From Gammaproteobacteria bacterium UBA3498 (GTDB taxonomy: Bacteria > Pseudomonadota > Gammaproteobacteria > Pseudomonadales > Pseudohongiellaceae): DNA of 12,558 nucleotides. Positions 1 to 7,767 of this stretch are shown piece by piece. The stretch's first letter is position 1, and the number at the start of each line of letters is the position of its first letter. The notes below the pieces were generated by a model that saw only the letters and a list, made by a program, of their open reading frames with translations, was not told the origin of the DNA and searched no databases. Made by a program: the position numbers and the translations under genes. Location of the stretch: contig DFQD01000140.1 of NCBI GenBank assembly GCA_002377605.1, positions 1 through 12,558 on the forward strand. The letters are read 5' to 3'.

Positions 1-815
1 CCCACTTCAAATAGGATGTGCGCGGCGCGTTTTTCCGATGACCCTTCGTATTCGGACCGTTCAGCCTCGTATTGAGCGAGAACTTCCCCTTCGTCTATTT
101 CCAATTCTTGAGAAATGAGTTCCTTATCTAGGATCACATATTCCGCGATGACTGTTTCTTCTTCAATAAAATCATCGGAATTGTTTTGGTAATATTCAGA
201 AATCTCTTCATCGCTAATTGGTGTGCCTAAGGTTCTAGTACCTAAAGTCACGGAAAGGTAACGAAAATCTCTAGTTTGGGCGGTAAGCTCAGCGAATTTA
301 TTTAACTCAGATTCGGTAACGAAATTCGAGTTTGCGTAGGCACTTGCCAATTGAGATATCAGCATACTCTGGGTTAGCGATTGTCGATACATGTCTACAT
401 TAAGCCCTTGAGCAGCCATAGTACGAATAGCAAGATCGGAATTGAACACTCCATCAATTTGAAAGCTCGGGGTTTCAAGAATATTTCTGTCTAAGCGAGA
501 GGCCGAGATTCCCATTGAACTATTCAAAGCTTGCTGACGCAGAATTGTCTCTTCTATCAACTGATTTAAAGCAATTGATTCGAGCAAGCCTTGATCAATG
601 CCTTCCAATTGCCCACCAACGGAGGCAAGCAGATTCTGAACATTTTGATCTAACTGAAACTGGGTTATTTCTTCACCATTTACTTCAGCTACTTCTGGCT
701 GAAGTAAACGGCCACCTAATAATTCGACACCTGTTAATGCAAACACCGCTACAATTAATCCTATGATTATTTTAGCGACTACGCCCTGAGAATTTTCTCT
801 AATGTCTTGCAACAT
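1..815 (-). CDS. ppiD: Peptidyl-prolyl isomerase-family periplasmic chaperone PpiD, N-terminal 271 residues (cut by window edge)
   Basis: PpiD is an inner-membrane-anchored folding factor that works beside the Sec translocon on proteins emerging into the periplasm. Reading from an ATG at 815-813, the frame is open to base 1 with no stop, so the C-terminal part lies outside the window. The N-terminus is the family hallmark: a short cytoplasmic segment beginning MLQDIRENSQG, then one hydrophobic helix at about residues 12-33, then the conserved VAEVNGEEIT segment that opens the SurA/PpiD-like chaperone domain (about residues 42-190). The last visible residues, KRAAHILFEV, match the usual opening of the parvulin domain. 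Full-length homologues are about 620 residues, so less than half is present. It follows hupB in the same direction, as in E. coli, but an intrinsic terminator separates them and it probably has its own weak promoter. The ribosome site (AGAAAG) is modest. Confidence 0.93.
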   Translation of the reverse strand, partial: MLQDIRENSQGVVAKIIIGLIVAVFALTGVELLGGRLLQPEVAEVNGEEITQFQLDQNVQNLLASVGGQLEGIDQGLLESIALNQLIEETILRQQALNSSMGISASRLDRNILETPSFQIDGVFNSDLAIRTMAAQGLNVDMYRQSLTQSMLISQLASAYANSNFVTESELNKFAELTAQTRDFRYLSVTLGTRTLGTPISDEEISEYYQNNSDDFIEEETVIAEYVILDKELISQELEIDEGEVLAQYEAERSEYEGSSEKRAAHILFEV

Positions 816-873
816 AACTTTCTACCAATTTCTGTTGGTTTGGTGAACGGATTTGATCTTCCGTTTTAAACGT

Positions 874-903
874 AAAAAGGCGCACCATTATTGATGCGCC
901 CTT
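874..903 (-). terminator. Rho-independent terminator after hupB
   Basis: On the minus strand, GGCGCATC (900-893) pairs with GGTGCGCC (886-879) around a 6-nt loop AATAAT, giving an 8-bp stem with one U-G wobble. The stem is followed at once by five T residues (878-874). The flanking A and T residues can lengthen it. The wobble and the T-run both fit minus-strand transcription only. It lies 160 bp past the hupB stop and 60 bp before the ppiD start, so it should end hupB transcripts and limit read-through into ppiD. Confidence 0.85.
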
Positions 904-1060
904 AAATCCTTGACCCTTTCTAAAGAATCTTTCTACTTTTACTTTTCCTAGCGGGTCATTCAGCCATACTCGAGAGTCATTAGTTTGACTGCCAAGTCCG
1001 GCTATTCATCAAGCACTACAAAATAGTCAGTGCTAAATTTTTAGACTGAGTGTTAACTCA

Positions 1061-1339
1061 CTATAATGTGTTAACAGAATCCTTCAGTGCTTTACCAGCT
1101 TTAAAGCTAGGCACGCGTGCCGCTTTAATTTCGATTGGCGCACCTGTTTGGGGATTACGACCAGTACGCGCTGCTCTATTCTTAGTAGCAAACGTACCAA
1201 AACCTACAAGTACAACCGGATCAGCTTTTTTCAAAGAATCCGTAATAGCATCAATCATTGCATCAATAGCTCGGCCTGCAGCAGCTTTAGGAAGGTCCGC
1301 ACTCGCAGCAACAGCATCAATTAGTTCTGATTTATTCAC
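1061..1339 (-). CDS. hupB: DNA-binding protein HU-beta
   Basis: HU is a small dimeric histone-like protein that bends and compacts DNA without strong sequence preference and helps in replication, repair and recombination. The 92-residue product has the standard HU length (about 90). It starts MNKSELIDAVA, has GFGTF at 46-50 leading into the beta-arm, and carries the arm tip RNPQTG at 61-66, whose proline intercalates into the minor groove. It ends with the family motif PSFKAGKALKDSVN at 77-90. The alanine-rich helical N-terminal half and the position directly after lon point to the beta subunit type. The start is GTG at 1339-1337, supported by a strong ribosome site AAGGGG five bases upstream. 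No in-frame ATG fits the family N-terminus. A sigma-70 promoter lies about 200 bp upstream, and an intrinsic terminator follows. Confidence 0.97.
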   Translation of the reverse strand: MNKSELIDAVAASADLPKAAAGRAIDAMIDAITDSLKKADPVVLVGFGTFATKNRAARTGRNPQTGAPIEIKAARVPSFKAGKALKDSVNTL

Positions 1340-1344
1340 GTTAT

Positions 1345-1350
1345 CCCCTT
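1345..1350 (-). promoter_or_regulatory. Ribosome binding site fixing the GTG start of hupB
   Basis: AAGGGG on the minus strand ends five bases before the GTG codon at 1339-1337. Because hupB lacks an ATG start, this site together with the HU N-terminal motif MNKSEL decides the start codon. Confidence 0.75.
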
Positions 1351-1405
1351 TTTTAATTAGAAGTTATTTTGTATCAAGAAGTGTCAAAGATATTTTCTCT
1401 AGTTT

Positions 1406-1440
1406 TTTACTGAATTGCCTCGATATATTCAGCCAGTAAA
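1406..1440. repeat. Inverted repeat in the hupB leader
   Basis: TTTACTG (1406-1412) is the exact reverse complement of CAGTAAA (1434-1440). An alternative inner pairing of CTGAAT with ATTCAG also exists, so two overlapping hairpins are possible. If hupB is transcribed from the promoter at 1537-1566, this element sits in its 5' untranslated leader, 67 bases before the start codon. It has no T-run directly after it in the minus direction, so I do not call it a terminator. A role in leader folding is inference. Confidence 0.4.
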
Positions 1441-1536
1441 GTGAAACTTTTTTCGGTTTTTAGAAGAATTCCAACCCCTGAGTCGTTCCTAATTCCTTAT
1501 CCCAAAAGTGACACTTACACCCTATAAGACCAATTC

Positions 1537-1566
1537 TTTATACAATGCGCCTAAAAGCCCTGTCAA
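1537..1566 (-). promoter_or_regulatory. Sigma-70 promoter for hupB
   Basis: A perfect -35 hexamer TTGACA (1566-1561), an 18-bp spacer and a -10 hexamer TATAAA (1542-1537) lie on the minus strand, starting only 17 bp beyond the lon stop codon. Transcription would begin near 1530 and give a leader of roughly 190 nt before hupB. HU genes commonly have their own strong promoters, which fits. A second TTGACA at about 1390-1385 lacks a convincing -10 box. Confidence 0.7.
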
Positions 1567-1582
1567 CCGGAAACGCGCGTAT

Positions 1583-4015
1583 TTAGTGGGTATTTATATG
1601 TTTTTCATCACTAGCGGGATCAATGTCTTCCTGCGCTGCTTCTTTCTTTCGTTTAACCTTTTTCTCACCTTTCAATGGAGTAGGTTGATATTGTAAAGCA
1701 TGCTCTAAAACTTCATCTATCCACTGCACAGGAATAATCTCAAGATCGGCCTTAATGTTATCCGGGATTTCCGGTAGATCTCTCTCATTGTCGGCAGGAA
1801 TGATAACGGTTTTAATATTTCCGCGATGGGCCGCAAGAAGTTTTTCTTTCAACCCACCAATACGCAAAACTTGGCCACGAAGTGTGATTTCACCCGTCAT
1901 GGCGACGTCAGCTTTGACCGGGATATTAGTAAGCACCGATACCAATGCCGTACACATACCCACGCCAGCACTCGGCCCATCTTTTGGAGTTGCTCCTTCA
2001 GGAACGTGGATGTGCAAATCTAACTTCTCATGAAAGTTTGCATCAAGGCCTAATGCCTGAGCTCTGCTTCGAACAACCGTGAAGGCAGCTTGTATTGATT
2101 CCTGCATGACATCTCCAAGCGAACCTGTTTTTATGGTCTTGCCTTTTCCTTCAACCGCAATCGATTCGATGGTTAATAATTCGCCACCAACTTGTGTCCA
2201 TGCCAATCCAATAACCTGGCCGATTTTATTTTCTTCGTCCGCTTTGCCATAGTCATATTTCTGTACACCGGAATACTTCTCCAGTATTTCCGGCTTAATT
2301 TGAATTAATTCGCTACCTTTCTTGTCTTTAGAAAGCGAACTATCTTTCACTACCTTGCGGCAAATTTTTGCAATTTCTCGCTCTAGTCCTCGAACTCCTG
2401 CTTCGCGGGTATAGTAGCGAATTAAATCTCGAACTGGTCCCTCGCCAATCTCCAGCTCCTCATTCTTCAAACCATTATTCTGCATCTGCTTTGGAACAAG
2501 ATAACGTTCAGCGATGTTTATTTTTTCATCCTCGGTATAGCCAGGAATGCGAATCACTTCCATCCTATCTAACAGCGGTTCCGGAATATTCATGCTATTG
2601 GAAGTACAGATAAACATGACTTCAGATAAGTCATAATCCACTTCTAGATAGTGGTCATTGAAACTGTGATTTTGCTCCGGGTCCAATACTTCCAGAAGCG
2701 CTGAGGCTGGGTCACCGCGGTGATCCATGCCCATTTTGTCTATTTCATCCAACAAGAATAATGGGTTTCTCACCCCTACTTTGGACAGTTTTTGCAAAAG
2801 TTTTCCGGGTAGTGAGCCTATATAGGTGCGACGATGACCTCGGATCTCCGCCTCGTCACGTACACCACCCAAGGCCATTCGAACAAATTTGCGATTGGTA
2901 GCGCGGGCAATAGATTCACCTAATGAAGTCTTACCAACTCCTGGCGGACCCACTAGACAGAGTATTGGCCCCTTGAGCTTTTTTACCCTCTTTTGAACTG
3001 CGAGATACTCAAGGATTCGCTCCTTAACCTCTTTCAGCCCGTAATGATCGTTCTCAAGGATGTCTTCTGCCTTGGTTAAATCCATCCGCACCTTGGAGCG
3101 TTTCTTCCAGGGAATATCGATCATCCAATCCAGGTAGGTCCGGACCACCGACGCTTCTGATGACATCGGAGACATTAGCTTTAATTTATTTAATTCGGAA
3201 AGTGCTTTTCCTTTTGCATCCTTGGGCATACCGGCTTCATTAATACGCTGCTTAAGCGCCTCAGCTTCATTTGGAACATCTTCAAGATCGCCCATCTCTT
3301 TCTGAATGGCTTTCATCTGTTCATTCAGATAATACTCACGTTGACTCTTCTCCATTTGTTTTTTTACACGGCCTCGAATTCGCTTCTCAACCTGAAACAA
3401 ATCGATTTCTGATTCAATAAGTGCCATTAGGTGCTCGATACGAGGCTGCAATGCAGCAAGCTCCAACAAATTCTGTTTTTCCTGCAGTTGCAAAGACATA
3501 TGAGATGCAATCGTGTCCACGAGACGGCCTGGCTCATCGATACTTGAAATTGAAGTCATAACTTCAGGGGGTATTTTCTTACTTAGTTGCACATACTGGT
3601 CAAATTGGGATAACAGCGACCTGATTAGGAGAGCAGATTCTTTTTCCGGAATGTCTTCCGATGTTAGCAAGTTGGTTTCAGCCTTAAAAAGCTCCGATTC
3701 AAACACCACGTTTTTGATCTTGGCGCGGTCTAGACCTTCAACCAGAACTTTTACGGTTCCATCTGGCAATCGAATTAGTTGCAAAATTGTGGCCACAGTG
3801 CCAATAGCGAACAGGTCATCTATACCAGGCTCATCCTCCGAAGCATTCTTCTGAGCAACCAAAAGCACTTGTTTATCGCTAGCCATTGCAATTTCTAGTG
3901 CTTTAATTGATTTTGGTCGCCCAACGAAAAGGGGCTGAACGATTTGAGGGTAAACCACTACATCGCGTAATGGGAGAAGCGGAAAAATTGAGTTGCTTAA
4001 TACGTCAGCAGACAT
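1583..4015 (-). CDS. lon: ATP-dependent protease Lon (La)
   Basis: Lon is a soluble cytoplasmic hexamer that unfolds and degrades misfolded proteins and short-lived regulators. The 810-residue product shows the full bacterial LonA layout: N-terminal substrate-binding domain (about 10-200, opening PLLPLRDVVVYP), coiled-coil linker (about 200-310), and AAA+ ATPase with Walker A GPPGVGKT at 356-363 and Walker B LFLLDEID at 419-426. The C-terminal protease has catalytic Ser682 in PKDGPSAGV and Lys725 in GLKEKL; their 43-residue spacing equals that of E. coli S679/K722. It is about 25 residues longer than E. coli Lon. The extra residues form a lysine-rich stretch followed by an acidic tail. It lies 87 bp after clpX in the same direction and has its own heat-shock-type promoter. 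Its stop is 243 bp before hupB. The ribosome site is weak, but the ATG at 4015-4013 matches the family N-terminus. Confidence 0.98.
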   Translation of the reverse strand: MSADVLSNSIFPLLPLRDVVVYPQIVQPLFVGRPKSIKALEIAMASDKQVLLVAQKNASEDEPGIDDLFAIGTVATILQLIRLPDGTVKVLVEGLDRAKIKNVVFESELFKAETNLLTSEDIPEKESALLIRSLLSQFDQYVQLSKKIPPEVMTSISSIDEPGRLVDTIASHMSLQLQEKQNLLELAALQPRIEHLMALIESEIDLFQVEKRIRGRVKKQMEKSQREYYLNEQMKAIQKEMGDLEDVPNEAEALKQRINEAGMPKDAKGKALSELNKLKLMSPMSSEASVVRTYLDWMIDIPWKKRSKVRMDLTKAEDILENDHYGLKEVKERILEYLAVQKRVKKLKGPILCLVGPPGVGKTSLGESIARATNRKFVRMALGGVRDEAEIRGHRRTYIGSLPGKLLQKLSKVGVRNPLFLLDEIDKMGMDHRGDPASALLEVLDPEQNHSFNDHYLEVDYDLSEVMFICTSNSMNIPEPLLDRMEVIRIPGYTEDEKINIAERYLVPKQMQNNGLKNEELEIGEGPVRDLIRYYTREAGVRGLEREIAKICRKVVKDSSLSKDKKGSELIQIKPEILEKYSGVQKYDYGKADEENKIGQVIGLAWTQVGGELLTIESIAVEGKGKTIKTGSLGDVMQESIQAAFTVVRSRAQALGLDANFHEKLDLHIHVPEGATPKDGPSAGVGMCTALVSVLTNIPVKADVAMTGEITLRGQVLRIGGLKEKLLAAHRGNIKTVIIPADNERDLPEIPDNIKADLEIIPVQWIDEVLEHALQYQPTPLKGEKKVKRKKEAAQEDIDPASDEKHINTH

Positions 4016-4028
4016 ACCGGATACACTC

Positions 4029-4057
4029 TTATTTGCAAATAACCAGTATTTGTAAAT
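4029..4057. promoter_or_regulatory. Paired palindromes in the lon promoter and leader
   Basis: TTATTTGCAAATAA (4029-4042) is a perfect 14-bp palindrome. A second copy of its core with one change, ATTTGTAAAT (4048-4057), lies with its centre 17 bp away and overlaps the putative -10 box of the lon heat-shock promoter. Two related dyads over a -10 box and start site would suit a repressor operator. That role is inference; no regulator is identified, and AT-rich palindromes can arise by chance. Confidence 0.4.
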
Positions 4058-4081
4058 GGTGCTAAGAAAGCTAAAATCAAG
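4053..4081 (-). promoter_or_regulatory. Heat-shock (sigma-32-like) promoter of lon
   Basis: On the minus strand, CTTGAT (4081-4076) and CACCATTTA (4061-4053) are separated by 14 bp. This resembles the RpoH consensus, CTTGAA, about 14 bp, then CCCCATTT, with one mismatch in each box. Transcription would start near 4046, about 30 nt before the lon ATG. E. coli lon is a known member of the heat-shock regulon, which supports the reading. Confidence 0.65.
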
Positions 4082-4102
4082 GCCTTGGGAGAATATTTCA
4101 GG

Positions 4103-5392
4103 CTATTCATCTACCGCGGATTTGCTCGGCTGGTCGACGTTCTCATACATGAGTAACGGTTCGGATTCGCCTTCGATGACAGCGGCATCGATGATAACTT
4201 TGCTAACATTCTCTAACGAAGGGATTTTATACATCGTTTCCAGTAGCACCGCCTCCATAATTGATCTAAGGCCACGAGCTCCAGTCTTGCGTTCCTGTGC
4301 TTTCTTAGCAATTGCGCACAAAGCATCTTCTCGGAACTGAATTTCGACTTCTTCCATTTCGAAGAGTTTGGAATATTGCTTAGTTAGTGAATTCTTAGGT
4401 TCTCGTATGATCCTAACCAAGGCATTAAGATCAAGCTCATCCAAAGTAGCAATCATTGGTAATCGGCCAACAAACTCTGGAATGAGCCCATACTTAACTA
4501 AATCTTCGGGCTCAACTTCTCGTAAAGTTTCACCAACTTTTTGGTCGTTGTCCTGAGATCTGACTTCAGCAGAAAAACCTATGCCGCTCTTATCTGATCG
4601 ATCTCTAATAATTTTGTCCAATCCGGCAAATGCACCACCACATATAAACAAGATATTAGAAGTATCTACTTGCAAGAACTCTTGCTGCGGGTGCTTGCGA
4701 CCACCTTGCGGAGGTACTGAGGCTATAGTGCCTTCGATTAACTTCAATAGCGCCTGTTGTACGCCCTCTCCGGAAACGTCCCTGGTAATTGAAGGGTTAT
4801 CCGATTTACGTGATATCTTGTCAATCTCATCGATGTAAACAATACCGATTTGTGCCTTTTCTACATCGTAATCACACTTTTGCAAAAGCTTTTGAATGAT
4901 ATTCTCAACATCTTCACCAACGTAACCTGCCTCAGTTAATGTTGTGGCATCGGCTATAGTGAATGGGACGTCTAATAATCTAGCGAGAGTTTCTGCTAAC
5001 AACGTCTTACCGGTACCAGTTGGACCGATCATTAATATATTGCTCTTACTTAGTTCAACATCGCCGTTAGCAGCTTTGCCATAATTCAGGCGTTTATAGT
5101 GGTTATAAACCGCGACTGATAGAACTTTCTTGGCGCTCTCTTGGCCAATAACATATTCATCGAGAGTGCTCTTGATCTGTTCCGGAATGGGTAACTTGCG
5201 ATCAGTAGTTTCCGAATCCTTCTCTTGAATCTCTTCACGGATGATGTCGTTACACAAATCAACGCACTCATCACACACAAATACTGAAGGGCCAGCGATT
5301 AGCTTTCGCACCTCATGCTGGCTTTTCCCGCAAAACGAGCAATACAGCAATTTGCCGTTCTCGTCGCCCTTGTTATATCGATCGTCTGACAT
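4103..5392 (-). CDS. clpX: ATP-dependent Clp protease, ATP-binding subunit ClpX
   Basis: ClpX is a hexameric AAA+ unfoldase that recognises tagged proteins (for example by SsrA), unfolds them and feeds them into the ClpP chamber. The 429-residue product has the N-terminal zinc-binding domain with Cys18, Cys21, Cys40 and Cys43. The AAA+ module follows, with Walker A GPTGTGKT at 123-130, the pore loop GYVG at 156-159, Walker B IVYIDEID at 184-191 and the RKH pore loop at 232-234. The IGF loop that docks on ClpP is at 271-273, and the sensor-2 motif GARGLRS is at 371-377. Length is standard (E. coli 424). It lies 209 bp downstream of clpP in the same direction, so the two may be cotranscribed, though a candidate promoter lies in the gap. 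Its ribosome site is weak. Catalytic and docking motifs are intact, so it should be functional with the neighbouring ClpP. Confidence 0.98.
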   Translation of the reverse strand: MSDDRYNKGDENGKLLYCSFCGKSQHEVRKLIAGPSVFVCDECVDLCNDIIREEIQEKDSETTDRKLPIPEQIKSTLDEYVIGQESAKKVLSVAVYNHYKRLNYGKAANGDVELSKSNILMIGPTGTGKTLLAETLARLLDVPFTIADATTLTEAGYVGEDVENIIQKLLQKCDYDVEKAQIGIVYIDEIDKISRKSDNPSITRDVSGEGVQQALLKLIEGTIASVPPQGGRKHPQQEFLQVDTSNILFICGGAFAGLDKIIRDRSDKSGIGFSAEVRSQDNDQKVGETLREVEPEDLVKYGLIPEFVGRLPMIATLDELDLNALVRIIREPKNSLTKQYSKLFEMEEVEIQFREDALCAIAKKAQERKTGARGLRSIMEAVLLETMYKIPSLENVSKVIIDAAVIEGESEPLLMYENVDQPSKSAVDE

Positions 5393-5536
5393 TTCGTTGT
5401 CTAAGTAATTGTTTATCCGTATGTTTTTTCTAAGCCACGCGCCTAACAGTCTTAATATCTTCCAAAAACAATTTCGCTTGAATAATTCTTAATTAGGCAA
5501 TCCAGCTCTAGGCCGTATAAATACTAATGTTGTGCG

Positions 5537-5564
5537 TATTTAAACTGGCGGTATCTATTTTCAA
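5537..5564 (-). promoter_or_regulatory. Candidate sigma-70 promoter upstream of clpX
   Basis: TTGAAA (5564-5559), a 16-bp spacer and TAAATA (5542-5537) lie on the minus strand inside the 209-bp clpP-clpX gap. They would let clpX be transcribed apart from clpP, with a leader of about 140 nt. The match is moderate and the region is AT-rich, so this is tentative. I found no good heat-shock promoter in this gap. Confidence 0.35.
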
Positions 5565-5601
5565 CTGCGAGGGGAAACTACGACAGCTAGGCGGTTTCCG
5601 A

Positions 5602-6228
5602 CTACTCGCTCACCTTATTATCTACTCTTCGCTCAATTACTTTATCCACTAGACCATATTCTAGAGCTTCTTCGGCCCCCATGAAGTGATCTCGCTCTGT
5701 GTCTCTAGCGATCACTTCTTCGCTTTGACCTGTATGTTCTGAAAGTAAGACATTAAGTTGTCTACGTAAGGTTATGATTTCTTTAGCTTGAATCTCTATA
5801 TCTGAAGCCTGACCTTGCGCTCCACCGCTAGGTTGGTGAATCATCATACGCGAATGCGGCAGCGCTAGTCGCTTACCTTTTGCTCCGCCTGCCAGCAGCA
5901 TAGCTCCCATGCTTGCCGCCTGTCCTATGCACATAGTGCTCACATCGGGCTGAATAAATTGCATAGTGTCATAGATAGATAATCCAGCAGTTACCGAACC
6001 GCCAGGTGAGTTCACGTATAAATGAATATCTTTATCTGGGTTTTCTGACTCAAGGAACAATAGCTGAGCAACAATCAGATTTGCCATATGGTCTTCAACG
6101 ACACCGGTCATGAAAATGACCCTATCTTTCAATAGCCGCGAGTAAATATCGTAAGATCGCTCTCCCCGCGCAGTTTGCTCAACTACTATTGGCACTAATG
6201 CTGCACTTGGTGGATGGGAATTTGGCAT
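5602..6228 (-). CDS. clpP: ATP-dependent Clp protease proteolytic subunit ClpP
   Basis: ClpP is the tetradecameric serine peptidase barrel that degrades chains delivered by ClpX (or ClpA). The 208-residue product carries the full catalytic triad: Ser106 in GQAASMG, His131 in MMIHQPSGG and Asp180 in RDTERDHFM. All three sit exactly five positions before E. coli S111, H136 and D185. The oxyanion-strand motif NSPGGSV is at 73-79. The mature N-terminus probably begins at Ala10 (ALVPIVVEQ), because E. coli ClpP is auto-processed before the same sequence; this leaves a 9-residue propeptide here against 14 in E. coli. A good ribosome site AAGGAA (6243-6238) lies nine bases before the ATG. It sits 111 bp after tig and before clpX, all in one direction. 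Confidence 0.98.
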   Translation of the reverse strand: MPNSHPPSAALVPIVVEQTARGERSYDIYSRLLKDRVIFMTGVVEDHMANLIVAQLLFLESENPDKDIHLYVNSPGGSVTAGLSIYDTMQFIQPDVSTMCIGQAASMGAMLLAGGAKGKRLALPHSRMMIHQPSGGAQGQASDIEIQAKEIITLRRQLNVLLSEHTGQSEEVIARDTERDHFMGAEEALEYGLVDKVIERRVDNKVSE

Positions 6229-6339
6229 AAATTGGTATTCCTTTTTAGATTAGCATTGAGACTTACTTATAGTCGCACTCTTCAAGTCTAGGCTGCTTTG
6301 CATACAATTCGACTATTATAGTGAATATCTGGCTAATTC

Positions 6340-7677
6340 TTAGCTTTCACTCTCGGCAGTTTTCGCTTCTGTTTCTCGCGCTTCTGGCTTGATTACGTCC
6401 TGGTAACTGACCTGCTTATCAATAACTGAAGCTTCTTGGATTATTATGTCAAAAACCTGGTCTTCAACGACAGAAGATTCGATTGATGCCAGTTGCTCTT
6501 TATTGCCGTAGTACCAGTTAATCACTTCTTCTGGCGATTCATAAGTGGAAGCCAACTCTTCAACTTTCTCTCTTACTATGGCGGGATCTGGCTGAACCTT
6601 CTGATCCTTAATAACTTCACCCAGCACTAAACCCAATACCACACGGCGTTTTGCCTGCTCAATAAAGAGATCATCGGGAAGCATCGATGGATCTGCACCT
6701 TGGCCGCCCCCCATCTGCTGCATCGCTTGCGCTTTCAATTGCTGGATTTCGTTACCTACCAAAGCCTCCGGAACATTTACGTCAACTGTTTCAATAAGCG
6801 CATCCATGACCTTGTTTTTAATCTTGTTGCGGCTGGCAGCTTTCATTTCACGATCCATATTGTTGGAAATTTCTTCGCGAAATGCTTCAACTCCTCCGTC
6901 TTCTACCCCGAAGCTCTTATAAAACTCTTCATCTACTTTAGGCAAAACCTTAGCGCTAACAGTATTAAGACAGATCTCAAACTGAACGGCCTGACCAGCC
7001 AACTCTTTATTATGGTAATCCGCTGGAAAATCTAACGAGATTGTGAATTCATCACCTGCAGACTTTCCAATAATGCCGTCTTCAAATCCTGGAATCATTT
7101 TCTCAGACCCAAGTACCAAATTAGTCCCTTTCGCAGATCCGCCTTCAAATTCTTCACCTTTTTTCTTCCCAAGGAAATCGATATTCACCATATCTTCGTT
7201 TCTAGCTTCTCGCTCTGCGGTTTCCCAGGTCTGCCGTTGCTCTCGCAAGGTTTCGATCATTTCATCAATGTCTTTGTCGGTAACCTCCGCACTCAGCCTT
7301 TCAATTTCCAATTTACCGAAATCTGGCAGAGCAATATCCGGGTAGACCTCAAAAGTAGCAACAAATTCTAAATCTTTACCCTCTTCAATATTGGTCGGCT
7401 CGATTCTAGGCTGACCAGCGGGCTTTAAACTTTCCTGATTAATAGCATCGTAATAAGTGCTGCTCATTAATTCATTTACAACTTCTGCACGAACACCTTT
7501 ACCAAACTTACTTTTCACGACCTTGAATGGCACTCGACCTTTTCTAAATCCTTTTAACTGAATCGTTTTAGTCGCTTCCTGTAGACGTTGATTAACTGCA
7601 GAGTCCACCTGTTCGCTGGGAACAGCAATGGTCATTTTCCGCTCTAAGCCTTCAATAGTTTCAACAGAAACCTGCAT
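6340..7677 (-). CDS. tig: Trigger factor, ribosome-associated chaperone and prolyl isomerase
   Basis: Trigger factor docks at the ribosome exit tunnel and shields nascent chains before they fold. The 445-residue product has the three family domains. The ribosome-binding tail domain (1 to about 115) carries the signature loop GFRKGRVP at 43-50. The FKBP-type prolyl isomerase domain spans about 161-245 (DMVNIDFLG to the ICLNTV strand). The long helical C-terminal chaperone body follows and ends in an acidic tail (ETEAKTAESES). Length is close to E. coli (432). The ATG at 7677-7675 has a strong ribosome site AAAGAGG (7690-7684), and a 7-bp-arm dyad sits just upstream of it. It is the first gene of the leftward proteostasis run. 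Its promoter should lie within 7690-8016, but I cannot pick a convincing pair of hexamers. Confidence 0.98.
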   Translation of the reverse strand: MQVSVETIEGLERKMTIAVPSEQVDSAVNQRLQEATKTIQLKGFRKGRVPFKVVKSKFGKGVRAEVVNELMSSTYYDAINQESLKPAGQPRIEPTNIEEGKDLEFVATFEVYPDIALPDFGKLEIERLSAEVTDKDIDEMIETLREQRQTWETAEREARNEDMVNIDFLGKKKGEEFEGGSAKGTNLVLGSEKMIPGFEDGIIGKSAGDEFTISLDFPADYHNKELAGQAVQFEICLNTVSAKVLPKVDEEFYKSFGVEDGGVEAFREEISNNMDREMKAASRNKIKNKVMDALIETVDVNVPEALVGNEIQQLKAQAMQQMGGGQGADPSMLPDDLFIEQAKRRVVLGLVLGEVIKDQKVQPDPAIVREKVEELASTYESPEEVINWYYGNKEQLASIESSVVEDQVFDIIIQEASVIDKQVSYQDVIKPEARETEAKTAESES

Positions 7678-7694
7678 GTATTACCTCTTTAATC

Positions 7695-7711
7695 CATGAA
7701 TCTAATTCATG
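7695..7711. repeat. Perfect dyad in the tig leader
   Basis: CATGAAT (7695-7701), the 3-bp spacer CTA, and ATTCATG (7705-7711) form a perfect inverted repeat. It lies five bases upstream of the tig ribosome binding site. It could be a protein-binding operator or a tight RNA hairpin near the site of translation initiation. Function is not shown by the sequence. Confidence 0.5.
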
Positions 7712-7767
7712 AGTTATTTAAATCTTTTACTGAGTGAATAGTAAATACAAATCGACTCGAAGCATTT

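Noticed and set aside
824..839. ACCAA/TTGGT inverted repeat just before the ppiD start.
   Set aside because: The arms are only 5 bp in AT-rich sequence; it is expected by chance and does not clearly cover the ribosome site.
1050..1075. Direct repeat GTGTTAAC (1050-1057 and 1068-1075) at the hupB stop.
   Set aside because: The repeat is only 8 bp, and one copy lies in the hupB coding end; no insertion or recombination signature surrounds it.
1050..1439. Plus-strand 129-codon frame opposite hupB.
   Set aside because: It is the antisense shadow of hupB and its leader; the minus-strand product is a textbook HU protein.
5573..5599. GGAAAC/GTTTCC inverted repeat just after the clpP stop, as a possible terminator.
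   Set aside because: The stem is only 6 bp with a 15-nt loop and has no following T-run in the minus direction.
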